A stretch of 64,000 nt of DNA from Kitasatospora sp. A2-31. Its GTDB lineage: Bacteria; Actinomycetota; Actinomycetes; Streptomycetales; Streptomycetaceae. The position numbers and the translations under genes are program-made. Shown here in pieces: positions 11,279-20,681 of this stretch (position 1 is the first letter of the stretch; every line of letters begins with the position of its first letter). The stretch spans positions 1 through 64,000 of the forward strand of contig NZ_JAKNTA010000017.1 of NCBI RefSeq assembly GCF_022288725.1. The letters run 5' to 3'. Under the pieces are notes generated by a model. The model did not search any database. It had not been told where the DNA came from and saw only the letters and a program-made list of their open reading frames with translations.

Positions 11279-11310
11279 GGCCCCGCCCTCCCCGCACAGG
11301 GGGCGGGGCC
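11279..11310 (+). terminator. Third hairpin before the cassette 2 permease (attenuator-like)
   Basis: GGCCCCGCCC at 11279-11288 pairs perfectly with GGGCGGGGCC at 11301-11310. With the two preceding hairpins it could stop part of the transcription, or protect the lipoprotein mRNA from 3' decay. That would make the binding protein more abundant than the permease. No U-run is present. Confidence 0.55.
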
Positions 11311-11368
11311 CGGGCACTCGGCCCCATCGGCCAGCCGGCCGGTCGGTCACCTAGGAAGGAGGGCTCGG

Positions 11369-12295
11369 ATGGGCAGTTACGTGCTGCGGCGGGTGCTGCA
11401 GATGATCCCCGTGTTCTTCGGCGCCACGCTGCTGATCTTCCTGTTGGTCTACGCGCTGCCGGGCGATCCGGTCTCGGCGCTGTTCGGGCAGAAGGCCGCC
11501 GACCCCGCGGTGGTGGCCAACCTCAAGCACAAGTACTACCTCGACCAGCCGGTCTGGAAGCAGTACCTCCACTACATGGGCAACCTCTTCCAGGGCGACT
11601 TCGGCACCAGCTTCACCGGCCGCTCGGTCACCGACATCATGGCGGACGCCTTCCCGGTGACGATCAGGCTCGCGCTGCTCGCCTTCGGTTTCGAGCTGAT
11701 CTTCGGTCTGGCGCTCGGCCTGGTCTCCGGTCTGCGACGCGGCAGCATCGAGGACACCGCGGTCCTCTTCCTCACCCTGGTGGTGATCTCGATCCCGGTC
11801 TTCGTGCTCGCGTACATCGCCCAGACGATCTTCGCGACCAACCTGGGCTGGGTCACGCCGACGGTGCAGGACTCCACCGACATCTCCCAGCTGATCCTGC
11901 CCGCCATCGTGCTCGGCTCGCTCTCGCTCGCGTTCGTGGCCCGCCTCACCCGCACGTCCATCGGCGAGAACCTGCGGGCCGACTACATGCGCACGGCGGT
12001 CGCCAAGGGCCTGCCCCGCCGGACCATCGTGAGCCGGCACCTGCTGCGCAACTCGCTGATCCCGGTGGTCACCTTCCTCGGCACCGACCTCGGCGCGCTG
12101 ATGGGCGGCGCCATCGTCACCGAGGGGATCTTCAACGTGCAGGGCATCGGCAACGTCCTGTACCGGGCGATCAACCAGAAGGAGGGCCCCACCGTGGTCG
12201 GCATCGTGACCGTCCTGGTGATCGTCTACCTGGTCGCCTCCCTGATCGTCGACCTGCTCTACGCGGTCCTGGACCCGAGGATCCGCTATGCCTGA
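11369..12295 (+). CDS. Oligopeptide ABC importer permease, OppB/DppB type (cassette 2)
   Basis: A 308-residue permease with the DppB N-terminus (GSYVLRRVLQMIPVFFGATL, LPGDPV), six apolar segments and the EAA loop ADYMRTAVAKGLPRRTIVS. The ATG at 11369 follows AGGAAGGAGGG. The frame is open far upstream, but those residues overlap the lipoprotein gene and look non-coding. It is about six residues shorter than the cassette 1 and 3 partners and more divergent from them. The stop overlaps the next ATG by 8 nt (ATGCCTGA). The 19 nt around that junction are identical in all three cassettes. Confidence 0.94.
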   Translation: MGSYVLRRVLQMIPVFFGATLLIFLLVYALPGDPVSALFGQKAADPAVVANLKHKYYLDQPVWKQYLHYMGNLFQGDFGTSFTGRSVTDIMADAFPVTIRLALLAFGFELIFGLALGLVSGLRRGSIEDTAVLFLTLVVISIPVFVLAYIAQTIFATNLGWVTPTVQDSTDISQLILPAIVLGSLSLAFVARLTRTSIGENLRADYMRTAVAKGLPRRTIVSRHLLRNSLIPVVTFLGTDLGALMGGAIVTEGIFNVQGIGNVLYRAINQKEGPTVVGIVTVLVIVYLVASLIVDLLYAVLDPRIRYA

Positions 12296-13286
12296 CCTGC
12301 ACGACGAGGGCGACTTCGAGCCGCACCCGAAGCCGGGCGTCGACCACCTGGACTTCGCGGGGGAGCAGGGCATGGCGGTCGAGCTGGAGACCCTGGTCGA
12401 GGAGAACGTCACCAAGCGGGAGGAGGCGCGCAGCCTCTGGGGCGACGCCTGGCGGGACCTCCGGCGGCGGCCGATCTTCCTGATCTCCGCGCTGCTGATC
12501 CTGCTGCTGATCATCATGTCGATCTTCCCCTGGGCCTTCACCGACGCCAATCCGCGCAAGGCCGACCTGGTCCACGACTACCTCAAACGGCCGGACTGGA
12601 CGGACTTCTTCGGCGCCGGCTGGTTCGGCTACGACGCCCAGGGCCGCTCCATCTACGCCCGGGTGGTGTACGGCGCCCGGGCCTCGATCACCGTCGGCAT
12701 CTTCGTCACGGCGGGGGTCACCCTGCTCGGCGGCCTGACCGGCATGGTGGCCGGCTACTTCGGCGGCGCGGTGGACGCGGTGCTCTCCCGGATCATCGAC
12801 ATCTTCTTCGGCGTCCCGCTGCTGCTCGGCGCCCTGGTGCTGCTGAACGGCTTCTCCAGCCGCACGGTCTGGGCGGTGGTCCTCGCGCTCGTCGTCCTCG
12901 GCTGGACCCAGATCGCCAGGGTCATGCGCGGTGCCGTCCTGACCGTCAAACAGGCCGACTACGTGATGGCCGGACGGGCACTCGGCGCCGGTACCGGGCG
13001 GCTGATGGTCCGCCACATCCTGCCGAACGCGGTGGCGCCGGTGATCGTGGTGGCGACCATCGCGCTCGGCGGCTACATCGCCACCGAGGCCACGCTGAGC
13101 TTCCTCGGCATCGGCCTGCAGGACCCGACCATCTCCTGGGGCATCGACATCGCCTCGGCCCAGAAGGTGATCCGGACGGCGCCGTACGTCATGTTCTTCC
13201 CGGCCGCGGCGCTCTCCGTCACCGTGCTGGCCTTCATCATGATGGGCGACGCGGTCCGCGACGCCCTCGACCCGAAGCTGCGCTGA
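12288..13286 (+). CDS. Oligopeptide ABC importer permease, OppC/DppC type (cassette 2)
   Basis: A 332-residue permease. A 45-residue acidic, hydrophilic N-terminal tail precedes SLWGDAWRDLRRRPIFLISALL. The EAA loop is ALGAGTGRLMVRHILPNAVAPVI. It lacks the ..CDLANSLKRP..GCD segment of the other two OppC proteins and has DLVHDYLKRPDW instead, so its outer surface differs to match a different binding protein. It overlaps the upstream permease by 8 nt; the ATPase gene starts 16 nt downstream. Confidence 0.94.
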   Translation: MPDLHDEGDFEPHPKPGVDHLDFAGEQGMAVELETLVEENVTKREEARSLWGDAWRDLRRRPIFLISALLILLLIIMSIFPWAFTDANPRKADLVHDYLKRPDWTDFFGAGWFGYDAQGRSIYARVVYGARASITVGIFVTAGVTLLGGLTGMVAGYFGGAVDAVLSRIIDIFFGVPLLLGALVLLNGFSSRTVWAVVLALVVLGWTQIARVMRGAVLTVKQADYVMAGRALGAGTGRLMVRHILPNAVAPVIVVATIALGGYIATEATLSFLGIGLQDPTISWGIDIASAQKVIRTAPYVMFFPAAALSVTVLAFIMMGDAVRDALDPKLR

Positions 13287-13302
13287 GCGAAGGGGAGCGA
13301 TT

Positions 13303-14355
13303 GTGACCACAGAGGTCGACACCGGGAAGCCGGAGCGGGAGGCGCCCTTCGAGGGGCCGCTGCTCGACGTCCGGGACCTGCACGTCGAGTTCGTCACCCG
13401 GGACGGGGTGGCCCGGGCGGTCAACGGCGTCAACTACAGCGTGCGGGCCGGGGAGACGCTCGCGGTGCTCGGTGAGTCCGGCTCGGGCAAGTCGGTGACC
13501 GCGCAGGCGATCATGGGCATCCTCGACATGCCGCCGGCCCGCATCCCCCGGGGCGAGATCCGCTTCCGGGGCCGGGACATGCTGACGATGGGCAAGGAGG
13601 AGCGGCGGAAGATCCGTGGCCAGAAGATCGCGATGATCTTCCAGGACGCGCTCTCCTCGCTCAACCCGGTGCTCACCGTGGGCTTCCAGCTCGGCGAGAT
13701 GTTCCGCGCGCACCGCGGAACCTCGCGCAAGGAGGCCAGGGAGAAGGCCGTCGAACTGATGGACCGGGTGCGCATCCCCGCGGCCAAGCAGCGCGTCGGC
13801 GACTACCCGCACCAGTTCTCCGGCGGCATGCGCCAGCGCATCATGATCGCGATGGCCCTGGCACTGGAGCCGGACCTGATCATCGCGGACGAGCCCACCA
13901 CCGCCCTGGACGTGACCGTCCAGGCCCAGGTGATGGACCTGCTGGCCGAACTGCAGGCCGAGTACCACATGGGCCTGATCCTGATCACCCACGACCTCGG
14001 CGTGGTCGCCGACGTCGCGGACAAGATCGCGGTGATGTACGCGGGCCGGATCGTCGAGACCGCCCCGGTGCACGAGCTCTACGCCCGGCCGGCCCACCCC
14101 TACACCAAGGGCCTGCTGGACTCCATCCCGCGCCTGGACCAGAAGGGCCAGGAGCTGTACGCGATCAAGGGCCTGCCGCCCAATCTGCTGCGGATCCCGC
14201 CGGGCTGCGCCTTCAACCCGCGCTGCCCCCGGGCCCAGGCGATCTGCCGGAGCGAGGTACCGGACCTCTTCCCGGTGACCGAGGACGACGGTACCGAGCT
14301 GGCCGGGCGGGGCAGCGCCTGCTTCTTCTGGAAGGAGACCCTCCATGACCGCTGA
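13303..14355 (+). CDS. Oligopeptide ABC importer ATPase, OppD/DppD type (cassette 2)
   Basis: A 350-residue ATPase with Walker A GESGSGKS (Lys63), FSGGMRQR, LIIADEPTTALDVT and the H-loop ITHDLGVV. The C-terminal cysteine extension reads CAFNPRCPRAQAIC. The start is a GTG at 13303 with AAGGGGAG upstream, unlike the ATG of the other two copies. It overlaps the F gene by 11 nt (ATGACCGCTGA). Its LALEPD variant next to Walker B differs from LSMEPD in copies 1 and 3. The downstream third matches copy 3 closely at DNA level. Confidence 0.94.
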   Translation: MTTEVDTGKPEREAPFEGPLLDVRDLHVEFVTRDGVARAVNGVNYSVRAGETLAVLGESGSGKSVTAQAIMGILDMPPARIPRGEIRFRGRDMLTMGKEERRKIRGQKIAMIFQDALSSLNPVLTVGFQLGEMFRAHRGTSRKEAREKAVELMDRVRIPAAKQRVGDYPHQFSGGMRQRIMIAMALALEPDLIIADEPTTALDVTVQAQVMDLLAELQAEYHMGLILITHDLGVVADVADKIAVMYAGRIVETAPVHELYARPAHPYTKGLLDSIPRLDQKGQELYAIKGLPPNLLRIPPGCAFNPRCPRAQAICRSEVPDLFPVTEDDGTELAGRGSACFFWKETLHDR

Positions 14356-15460
14356 CGGGGCCACCGCGATGGGGGCGTCGGTGCCGCAGGAGGTGGCCTT
14401 CACGCACGAGGTGCGGCGCGGCGAGCCGATCCTGGAGGTGCGGGAGCTGGTCAAGCACTTCCCGCTGACCCAGGGCGTCGTCTTCAAGAAGCAGGTCGGC
14501 GCGGTGAAGGCGGTCGACGGGGTCTCGTTCGACCTGATGCAGGGGGAGACGCTCGGCATCGTGGGGGAGTCGGGCTGCGGGAAGTCCACGCTGGCCAAGG
14601 TGCTGATGAGCCTGGAGCCGGCCAGCAGCGGGTCGGTCCGCTACAAGGGCGAGGAGATCTCCCGGCTCTCCGGCGCCGGGTTGAAGGCGGTCCGCCGGAA
14701 CATCCAGATGGTGTTCCAGGACCCGTACACCTCGCTGAACCCGCGCATGACGGTCGGCGACATCATCGGGGAGCCGTTCGAGATCCACCCCGAGGTGGCG
14801 CCGAAGGGCGGCCGCCGCAAGGCGGTCCAGGACCTGCTGGACGTCGTCGGTCTGAACCCGGAGTACATCAACCGGTACCCGCACCAGTTCTCCGGCGGCC
14901 AGCGCCAGCGCATCGGCATCGCCCGGGGGTTGGCGCTCAAGCCGGAGGTGATCATCTGTGACGAGCCGGTCTCCGCGCTCGACGTCTCCGTTCAGGCGCA
15001 GGTGATCAACCTGCTGGAGCAGCTGCAGAGCGAGTTCAACCTCTCGTACATGTTCATCGCGCACGACCTCTCCATCGTCCGGCACATCTCCGACCGCGTC
15101 GGCGTGATGTACCTCGGCAAGGTGGTCGAGATCGGCACCGACGCGGAGATCTACGACCACGCGACCCATCCGTACACCCAGGCGCTGCTCTCAGCGGTTC
15201 CCGTGCCGGACCCGCAGGCGCGCGAGACCCGCGACCGGATCGTGCTGACCGGGGACGTGCCCTCGCCGGCCAACCCGCCGTCCGGCTGCCGCTTCCGCAC
15301 CCGCTGCTGGAAGGCGCAGGAGAAGTGCGCCCTGGAGGTCCCGTTGTTGGCGGCGCCCTCCTGGCTGGACGGGCTCGCGCGGCACGACTCGGCCTGCCAC
15401 TTCGCGGCCGAGCGCGGGGCGGAGTCCGGGGGTGCGGCCGGCCCGCCAGAAACCGTTTGA
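14345..15460 (+). CDS. Oligopeptide ABC importer ATPase, OppF/DppF type (cassette 2)
   Basis: A 371-residue ATPase with the same motifs as the other F subunits (GESGCGKST with Lys80, FSGGQRQR, VIICDEPVSALDVS). It carries a 24-residue N-terminal extension before GEPILEVREL and a longer Gly/Ala-rich tail. The start is the ATG in the ATGACCGCTGA overlap, with AAGGAGA embedded in the upstream gene. An internal ATG (residue 9) gives a shorter alternative but lacks its own Shine-Dalgarno. Confidence 0.92.
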   Translation: MTADGATAMGASVPQEVAFTHEVRRGEPILEVRELVKHFPLTQGVVFKKQVGAVKAVDGVSFDLMQGETLGIVGESGCGKSTLAKVLMSLEPASSGSVRYKGEEISRLSGAGLKAVRRNIQMVFQDPYTSLNPRMTVGDIIGEPFEIHPEVAPKGGRRKAVQDLLDVVGLNPEYINRYPHQFSGGQRQRIGIARGLALKPEVIICDEPVSALDVSVQAQVINLLEQLQSEFNLSYMFIAHDLSIVRHISDRVGVMYLGKVVEIGTDAEIYDHATHPYTQALLSAVPVPDPQARETRDRIVLTGDVPSPANPPSGCRFRTRCWKAQEKCALEVPLLAAPSWLDGLARHDSACHFAAERGAESGGAAGPPETV

Positions 15461-15483
15461 CGTCGCCGGTCCACCCGGCGAAC

Positions 15484-15517
15484 CAGGGCGCGCCCTCCCC
15501 CCGGAGGGCGCGCCCTG
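15484..15517 (+). terminator. Hairpin terminator after cassette 2
   Basis: A perfect 15-bp stem (15484-15498 with 15503-15517) around CCCC, 23 nt after the stop, ending CTGTTGT. It isolates cassette 2 from cassette 3. Confidence 0.85.
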
Positions 15518-15872
15518 CTGTTGTCCTGCGGAAACTCCGGAATTCCCGGCCGGAATTGATCATTACGCTCCGTAAAGCATCGGATACCGGCGCTTGTCGT
15601 CCGTTATCCGGAATCCGGAGCGGAGCCCTCCGGGCGCGATATGCAGGAATTGGAGCGCATTGTCACGACTTGGTCTGAGCATGTAATTGAAAAGAGATGT
15701 GACGGCGATTCCGCGGAAGGGGTCGGGTGATCGATAGTTGCTCTGCGCATATCAGCGGTCACCTCGCCAACTGCGTGGATCGGCCCTGCGATGTCGTCCT
15801 CCGCCATGTCCGGCACACCGAGTGGCGGGACCTGCCGTTCGTTCGTAAGCCCCTAAATCGAGGAGCAGTTGA
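15518..15872 (+). promoter_or_regulatory. AT-richer leader/promoter region of Opp cassette 3
   Basis: There is no coding frame in these 355 nt. The stretch 15530-15770 is clearly less GC-rich than its surroundings. An inverted repeat AATTCC-N5-GGAATT lies at 15541-15557, and related CCGGAAT words recur near 15608-15620, which may be an operator. GAGGAG just before the ATG at 15873 supports that start. The region resembles the cassette 1 leader in position and composition but not obviously in sequence. Confidence 0.45.
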
Positions 15873-17519
15873 ATGAGGCTCACCAAGACGATGCGTTGGA
15901 CCGCGCTGGCGGCGTGCACCGCGCTGGCGATCTCCGCCTGCAGCACCGGTGGCGACAAGAAGTCGTCGGACCAGGGGAGTGCCGGATCCGGCAAGAAGGG
16001 CGGCTCGATCAGCATCGAGTCGGGTGAGCCGCAGCACGGCCTGGTGCCGCAGAACACCGCCGAGTCCGAGGGCGCGCAGGTCCTGGCCCAGCTCTTCGCC
16101 GGCCTGGTGGAGTACGACCGCAAGACCAACGCCCCGACCCTGCGGGTCGCCCAGTCGATCGAGACCACCGACGCCACCACCTGGACGATCAAGCTCAAGG
16201 ACGGCTACACCTTCCACAACGGCGAGAAGGTCGTCGCGCAGAACTTCGTCGACGCCTGGAACTACGGGGCCAACCAGGACAACGCGCAGGAGGGCCTGCC
16301 CTTCTACGACAAGATCCTCGGCGCCGACGAGCTGGCGCCGGGCAAGGACAAGAAGCCGGCCGCCAAGGAGCTCAAGGGCCTCAAGGTGGTGGACGACAAG
16401 ACCTTCACGGTGACCCTCAAGGCGCCGTTCTCGCAGTTCAAGACCATGCTCGGCTACACCGCGTTCTACCCGCTGCCGAAGGCCTTCTTCACCGACCCGA
16501 AGGCCTTCGAGGAGGCGCCGATCGGCAACGGGCCGTTCCAGATGGACGGCAAGTGGGAGCACAACAAGCAGATCAAGGTGAAGCGGTACGAGAACTTCCC
16601 CGCGGCGGACGGAAAGGCGAAGCTGGATTCCGTCACCTTCAAGATTTACGACAAGCTGGACACCGCGTACAACGACCTGCGTGCGGACAACATCCAGATC
16701 ACCAACAAGCTGCCGATCTCGGCGATGTCGACCGTCGCGCAGGAGTTCGGTGAGCGCTACATCTACAAGCCGGAATCCGGGGTCGGCTTCCTCGGATTCC
16801 CGATCTCGACGAATCCGGCGTTCGGAAAGCCGGAGATCCGCAAGGCGATCTCGATGGCGATCGACCGGGAGTCGATCACCAAGACGATCTTCTCCGGGAC
16901 CCGCAAGCCGGCCGACGACTTCATCAGCCCGATCATCCCGGGCTACCGCCAGGGCGCGCTCGGCGACGCCGCCAAGTACAACCCGGCGAAGGCGAAGGAG
17001 CTCTTCACCCAGGCCGGCGGCCTGCCCGGAAACACCCTGGAGATCGGGTACAACGCGGACGGCGGCCACAAGGAGTGGATCGAGGCCGTCGGCAACCAGC
17101 TGAAGAGCAACCTCGGCATCGAGGTCACCTTCAAGCCGTTCGAGAAGTTCGGCGCGATCCTCACCGCGCTCGGTGAGCACAAGTACTCCGGCGCGTTCCG
17201 GATGGCCTGGCAGATGGACTACCCGTCGATCGAGAACTACCTGCGGCCGATCTTCTCCAAGATCGCCATCGAGAACGGGTCCAACTACGGCGGCTACGTC
17301 AACGAGGACTTCGAGGCCCTGCTCGCCAAGGCCGACTCGGCCACCTCGGACACCGAGGGCATCAAGCTCTACCAGCAGGCCGACGACATCCTGATCAAGG
17401 AACTGCCGTACATCCCGGTGTACACGTACATGACCTCCGGCGCCTACACCAAGGCCGTGAAGAACGTGGTCATCGACGCCCAGAACCGGATCGACCTCGC
17501 CAACGTCGAGCTGGCCTGA
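15873..17519 (+). CDS. Oligopeptide ABC importer lipoprotein, family 5 solute-binding protein (cassette 3)
   Basis: A 548-residue peptide-binding lipoprotein. The lipobox is AISAC, with the Cys near residue 23, followed by a Lys/Ser/Gly linker. It is a close paralogue of the cassette 1 protein: the GEPQHGLVPQNTAESEG, ELAPGKDKKP.AKELKGLKVVDDKTFTVTL and MDYPSIE.YLRPIFSK blocks are shared, with substitutions scattered throughout. Cassettes 1 and 3 therefore probably arose by duplication and may bind similar peptides. AGGAG precedes the ATG. Confidence 0.92.
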   Translation: MRLTKTMRWTALAACTALAISACSTGGDKKSSDQGSAGSGKKGGSISIESGEPQHGLVPQNTAESEGAQVLAQLFAGLVEYDRKTNAPTLRVAQSIETTDATTWTIKLKDGYTFHNGEKVVAQNFVDAWNYGANQDNAQEGLPFYDKILGADELAPGKDKKPAAKELKGLKVVDDKTFTVTLKAPFSQFKTMLGYTAFYPLPKAFFTDPKAFEEAPIGNGPFQMDGKWEHNKQIKVKRYENFPAADGKAKLDSVTFKIYDKLDTAYNDLRADNIQITNKLPISAMSTVAQEFGERYIYKPESGVGFLGFPISTNPAFGKPEIRKAISMAIDRESITKTIFSGTRKPADDFISPIIPGYRQGALGDAAKYNPAKAKELFTQAGGLPGNTLEIGYNADGGHKEWIEAVGNQLKSNLGIEVTFKPFEKFGAILTALGEHKYSGAFRMAWQMDYPSIENYLRPIFSKIAIENGSNYGGYVNEDFEALLAKADSATSDTEGIKLYQQADDILIKELPYIPVYTYMTSGAYTKAVKNVVIDAQNRIDLANVELA

Positions 17520-17612
17520 CCTCGAACCCGTTGACCGGCACGCCCCGACGGGCGGCGCGGGGGACCCCCGCGCCGCCCGGCTCCGGCGTGCCCCGAACCA
17601 CGAGGAGGCCGC

Positions 17613-18557
17613 ATGGGCCGCTATGTGGTCCGCCGGATGATCCAGGCCATACCTGTGATCCTCGGCGCGACGTTCCTGATCTACGCACTGGTCTTCCTGC
17701 TGCCTGGCGACCCCATCACGGCACTGGCCGGTGAGAAGCGGCAGGACCCCGCCGTGGTCGCGGTCCTGAGGGACCGCTACCACCTGGACGACCCGTTCTT
17801 CGTCCAGTACTGGGACTACCTGGTCGGACTGTTCAAGGGCGACTTCGGCGAGGACTACCGCGGCAACGAGGTCGTCGACGTGATGACCCGCGCGTTCCCG
17901 TACACCATCAACCTCGCGGTGGCCGCGGTGGCGCTGGAGATGGCGGTCGGCGTCGCCGCCGGCGTGCTGGCCGCCCTCCGGCGCGGACGGTTCCTCGACA
18001 ACCTGGTGCTGATCTCCACCCTGATGGTCATCTCCATCCCGACCTTCGTGATCGGCTTCGTGCTCCAGCTGCTCCTGGGCGTGAAGCTGAAGAACGACTG
18101 GGGCATCGACTTCTTCACGGTCTCCTTCAACGAGGAGGCGGGCTTCCGCTCCTACCTGCTGCCGGCGTACGTGCTGGCCGCGACCTCACTGGCGTACGTC
18201 GCCCGGCTGACCCGGACCAGCCTGATCGAGGTGATGCGGGCGGACTACGTTCGAACGGCGGTCGCCAAGGGCCTCAGCCCGTTCCGGGTGGTGATCCGGC
18301 ACGGCCTGCGCAACGCGCTGATCCCGATCGTGACCTTCATCGGCATGGACCTCGGCGGGCTGATGGGCGGAGCGGTGATCACCGAGGGCATCTTCAACAT
18401 CCCCGGGGTCGGACACCAGCTCTTCCAGTCCGTCTACCTGCGGGAACGCACCATCGTGGTGGGCATCGTCAGCGCCCTGGTGCTGGTCTACCTGTTCGCC
18501 AACCTGGTGGTCGACCTGCTGTACGCCGTCCTTGACCCGAGGATCCGCTATGAGTGA
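17613..18557 (+). CDS. Oligopeptide ABC importer permease, OppB/DppB type (cassette 3)
   Basis: A 314-residue permease, the same length as the cassette 1 copy and very similar to it (GRYVVRRMIQAIPVILGATF, LPGDPITALAGEKRQDP). The EAA loop is ADYVRTAVAKGLSPFRVVIRHGLRN. Six apolar segments are visible. GAGGAGG lies 8 nt before the ATG. The gene follows the lipoprotein after 93 nt and overlaps the next permease by 8 nt (ATGAGTGA). Confidence 0.95.
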   Translation: MGRYVVRRMIQAIPVILGATFLIYALVFLLPGDPITALAGEKRQDPAVVAVLRDRYHLDDPFFVQYWDYLVGLFKGDFGEDYRGNEVVDVMTRAFPYTINLAVAAVALEMAVGVAAGVLAALRRGRFLDNLVLISTLMVISIPTFVIGFVLQLLLGVKLKNDWGIDFFTVSFNEEAGFRSYLLPAYVLAATSLAYVARLTRTSLIEVMRADYVRTAVAKGLSPFRVVIRHGLRNALIPIVTFIGMDLGGLMGGAVITEGIFNIPGVGHQLFQSVYLRERTIVVGIVSALVLVYLFANLVVDLLYAVLDPRIRYE

Positions 18558-19566
18558 GCCGACGAAGAGCGAGAACACGAAGGCGGCGATCCCGGGCCAG
18601 GCCGGCTCCGGACCGTCCGGGGACGGCTCGGCCGGGACCGGGCCGGCCGCCCGGGCCGCGGGCGCGGTCGCGGACGCCGCCACCGCCAAGAGCGGCGCTA
18701 CGGGCACCGAGCGGGTGGCCAGCCTCTGGACCGACGCCTGGTACGACCTGCGCCGCAACCCGCTGTTCCTGATCGGCGCCTTCCTGGTGGTGCTCATGGT
18801 GGCGCTGTCCGTCGCCCCGCAGCTGTTCACCGACCGGGACCCGACCGAGGGCGGCTTCTGCAACCTCGCCGACTCGCTGAAGCGCCCCAGCGCGGACCAC
18901 TGGTTCGGCTTCGACGTCCAGGGCTGCGACATCTACACCCGCACGGTCTGGGGCGCCCGCAACTCCATCATCGTCGGCATCCTGACGACCTCGCTGGTGG
19001 TCGCCATCGGGGGCACCCTCGGGCTCTGGGCCGGCTGGGTGGGCCGGCTCTGGGACAGCACGCTCTCGCGGGTCACCGAGATCTTCTTCGCCATCCCGCT
19101 GCTGCTCGGCGGCATGCTGATCATGTCGACCTGGGGCAAGGGCAACGCCTGGACGGTCTCCGCGGTGATGGCCGTGCTCGGCTGGCCGCAGATCTACCGG
19201 CTGATGCGCTCGGCGGTGCTCTCCAACAAGCACAACGACTACGTGGTGGCGGCGCGGGCGCTCGGCGCCGGCACCGGGCGGATCGTCACCCGGCACATCC
19301 TGCCGAACGCGGTCGCCCCGGTGATCGTGGTGTCGACCATCAACCTGGGCGTCTACATCGGTGCCGAGGCCGCGCTCTCGTACCTCGGCATCGGCATCCA
19401 GTCCCCGGCCATCTCCTGGGGTCTGATGATCAGTGACGCGCAGTCCCGCTTCCTGACCGCCCCCCACGTGCTGCTCTTCCCGGCCGTCGTGCTGAGCATC
19501 ACCGTGCTGGCGTTCATCATGCTCGGCGACGCGGTCCGCGACGCCCTCGATCCGAAGCTGCGATAG
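18550..19566 (+). CDS. Oligopeptide ABC importer permease, OppC/DppC type (cassette 3)
   Basis: A 338-residue permease. A long Ala/Gly-rich N-terminal tail (about 55 residues, low complexity) precedes SLWTDAWYDLRRNPLFLIGAFL. The outer segment CNLADSLKRPSADHWFGFDVQGCD matches cassette 1. The EAA loop is ALGAGTGRIVTRHILPNAVAPVI. The ATG at 18550 within the ATGAGTGA overlap is preferred to an in-frame upstream codon inside the previous gene. The stop is TAG, and the ATPase gene starts 14 nt later. Confidence 0.94.
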   Translation: MSEPTKSENTKAAIPGQAGSGPSGDGSAGTGPAARAAGAVADAATAKSGATGTERVASLWTDAWYDLRRNPLFLIGAFLVVLMVALSVAPQLFTDRDPTEGGFCNLADSLKRPSADHWFGFDVQGCDIYTRTVWGARNSIIVGILTTSLVVAIGGTLGLWAGWVGRLWDSTLSRVTEIFFAIPLLLGGMLIMSTWGKGNAWTVSAVMAVLGWPQIYRLMRSAVLSNKHNDYVVAARALGAGTGRIVTRHILPNAVAPVIVVSTINLGVYIGAEAALSYLGIGIQSPAISWGLMISDAQSRFLTAPHVLLFPAVVLSITVLAFIMLGDAVRDALDPKLR

Positions 19567-19580
19567 GAGGGCCGCGGACG

Positions 19581-20681
19581 ATGAGTGACACGACGAAGCC
19601 GGCGAAGCCGTCCCGGGACGGCGCGCCGCGCCCGGACGCGGTGGAGCTGCTCGGCGGCGGCCGGGAGGGCCTGGAGCCCGGCACCCCGCTGCTGGAGGTC
19701 GACGACCTGCACATCGAGTTCCACACCCGCGACGGCGTGGCCAAGGCCGTCAACGGTGTGAGCTACTCGGTGGCGGCCGGTGAGACCCTGGCGGTGCTCG
19801 GCGAGTCCGGCTCGGGCAAGTCGGTGACCGCGCAGGCGATCATGGGCATCCTCGACATGCCGCCCGGGAAGATCACCGCGGGCGCCATCCGCTTCCGTGG
19901 CCGGGACCTGCTCACCATGGCCCCCAAGGCGCGGCGGGCGGTCCGCGGCCGGAAGATCGCGATGATCTTCCAGGACGCGCTCTCCTCGCTCAACCCGGTG
20001 CTCACGGTGGGCTACCAGCTCGGCGAGATGTTCCGGGTGCACCAGGGCGCCTCGCGCCGGGAGGCCCAGGCCAAGGCGATCGAGCTGATGGAGCGGGTGC
20101 GCATCCCGGCCGCGCGACAGCGCGTGGGTGACTACCCGCACCAGTTCTCCGGCGGCATGCGCCAGCGCATCATGATCGCGATGGCGCTCTCCATGGAGCC
20201 CGACCTGATCATCGCCGACGAGCCCACCACCGCCCTGGACGTGACCGTCCAGGCGCAGGTGATGGACCTGCTGGCGGAGCTGCAGGCCGAGTTCAACATG
20301 GGTCTGATCCTGATCACCCACGACCTCGGCGTGGTCGCCGACGTCGCGGACAAGATCGCGGTGATGTACGCGGGCCGGATCGTCGAGACCGCCCCGGTGC
20401 ACGAGCTCTACGCCCGGCCGGCCCACCCGTACACCAAGGGCCTGCTCAACTCGATCCCCCGGCTGGACCAGAAGGGGCAGAGCCTCTACGCCATCCAGGG
20501 CCTGCCGCCGAGCCTGCTGCGGATCCCCGAGGGCTGCGCCTTCAACCCGCGCTGCGACCGGGCGGCGGACCGCTGCCGCACCGAACTCCCGCGGCTGATT
20601 CCGGTGCTGGACGCCGAGGGCGCCGATCTGCCGGGCCGCCGCAGCGCCTGCCACTTCTGGAAGGAGACCCTCCATGGCTGA
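19581..20681 (+). CDS. Oligopeptide ABC importer ATPase, OppD/DppD type (cassette 3)
   Basis: A 366-residue ATPase with a 34-residue N-terminal extension before GTPLLEVDDLHIEF. Walker A lysine is residue 80; FSGGMRQR and LIIADEPTTALDVT follow. At DNA level the FSGGMRQR-to-Walker B segment matches copy 1, while the segment after the H-loop (ending ELYARPAHPYTKGLL) matches copy 2, so the gene is a mosaic. It overlaps the F gene by 8 nt (ATGGCTGA). The Cys-rich tail is CAFNPRCDRAADRC. Confidence 0.95.
   Translation: MSDTTKPAKPSRDGAPRPDAVELLGGGREGLEPGTPLLEVDDLHIEFHTRDGVAKAVNGVSYSVAAGETLAVLGESGSGKSVTAQAIMGILDMPPGKITAGAIRFRGRDLLTMAPKARRAVRGRKIAMIFQDALSSLNPVLTVGYQLGEMFRVHQGASRREAQAKAIELMERVRIPAARQRVGDYPHQFSGGMRQRIMIAMALSMEPDLIIADEPTTALDVTVQAQVMDLLAELQAEFNMGLILITHDLGVVADVADKIAVMYAGRIVETAPVHELYARPAHPYTKGLLNSIPRLDQKGQSLYAIQGLPPSLLRIPEGCAFNPRCDRAADRCRTELPRLIPVLDAEGADLPGRRSACHFWKETLHG

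Noticed and set aside
11204..11310. Hairpins as the end of a separate lipoprotein operon
   Set aside because: The permease has no evident promoter after them and belongs to the same cassette by order and coupling, so an attenuator or stabiliser reading is preferred.
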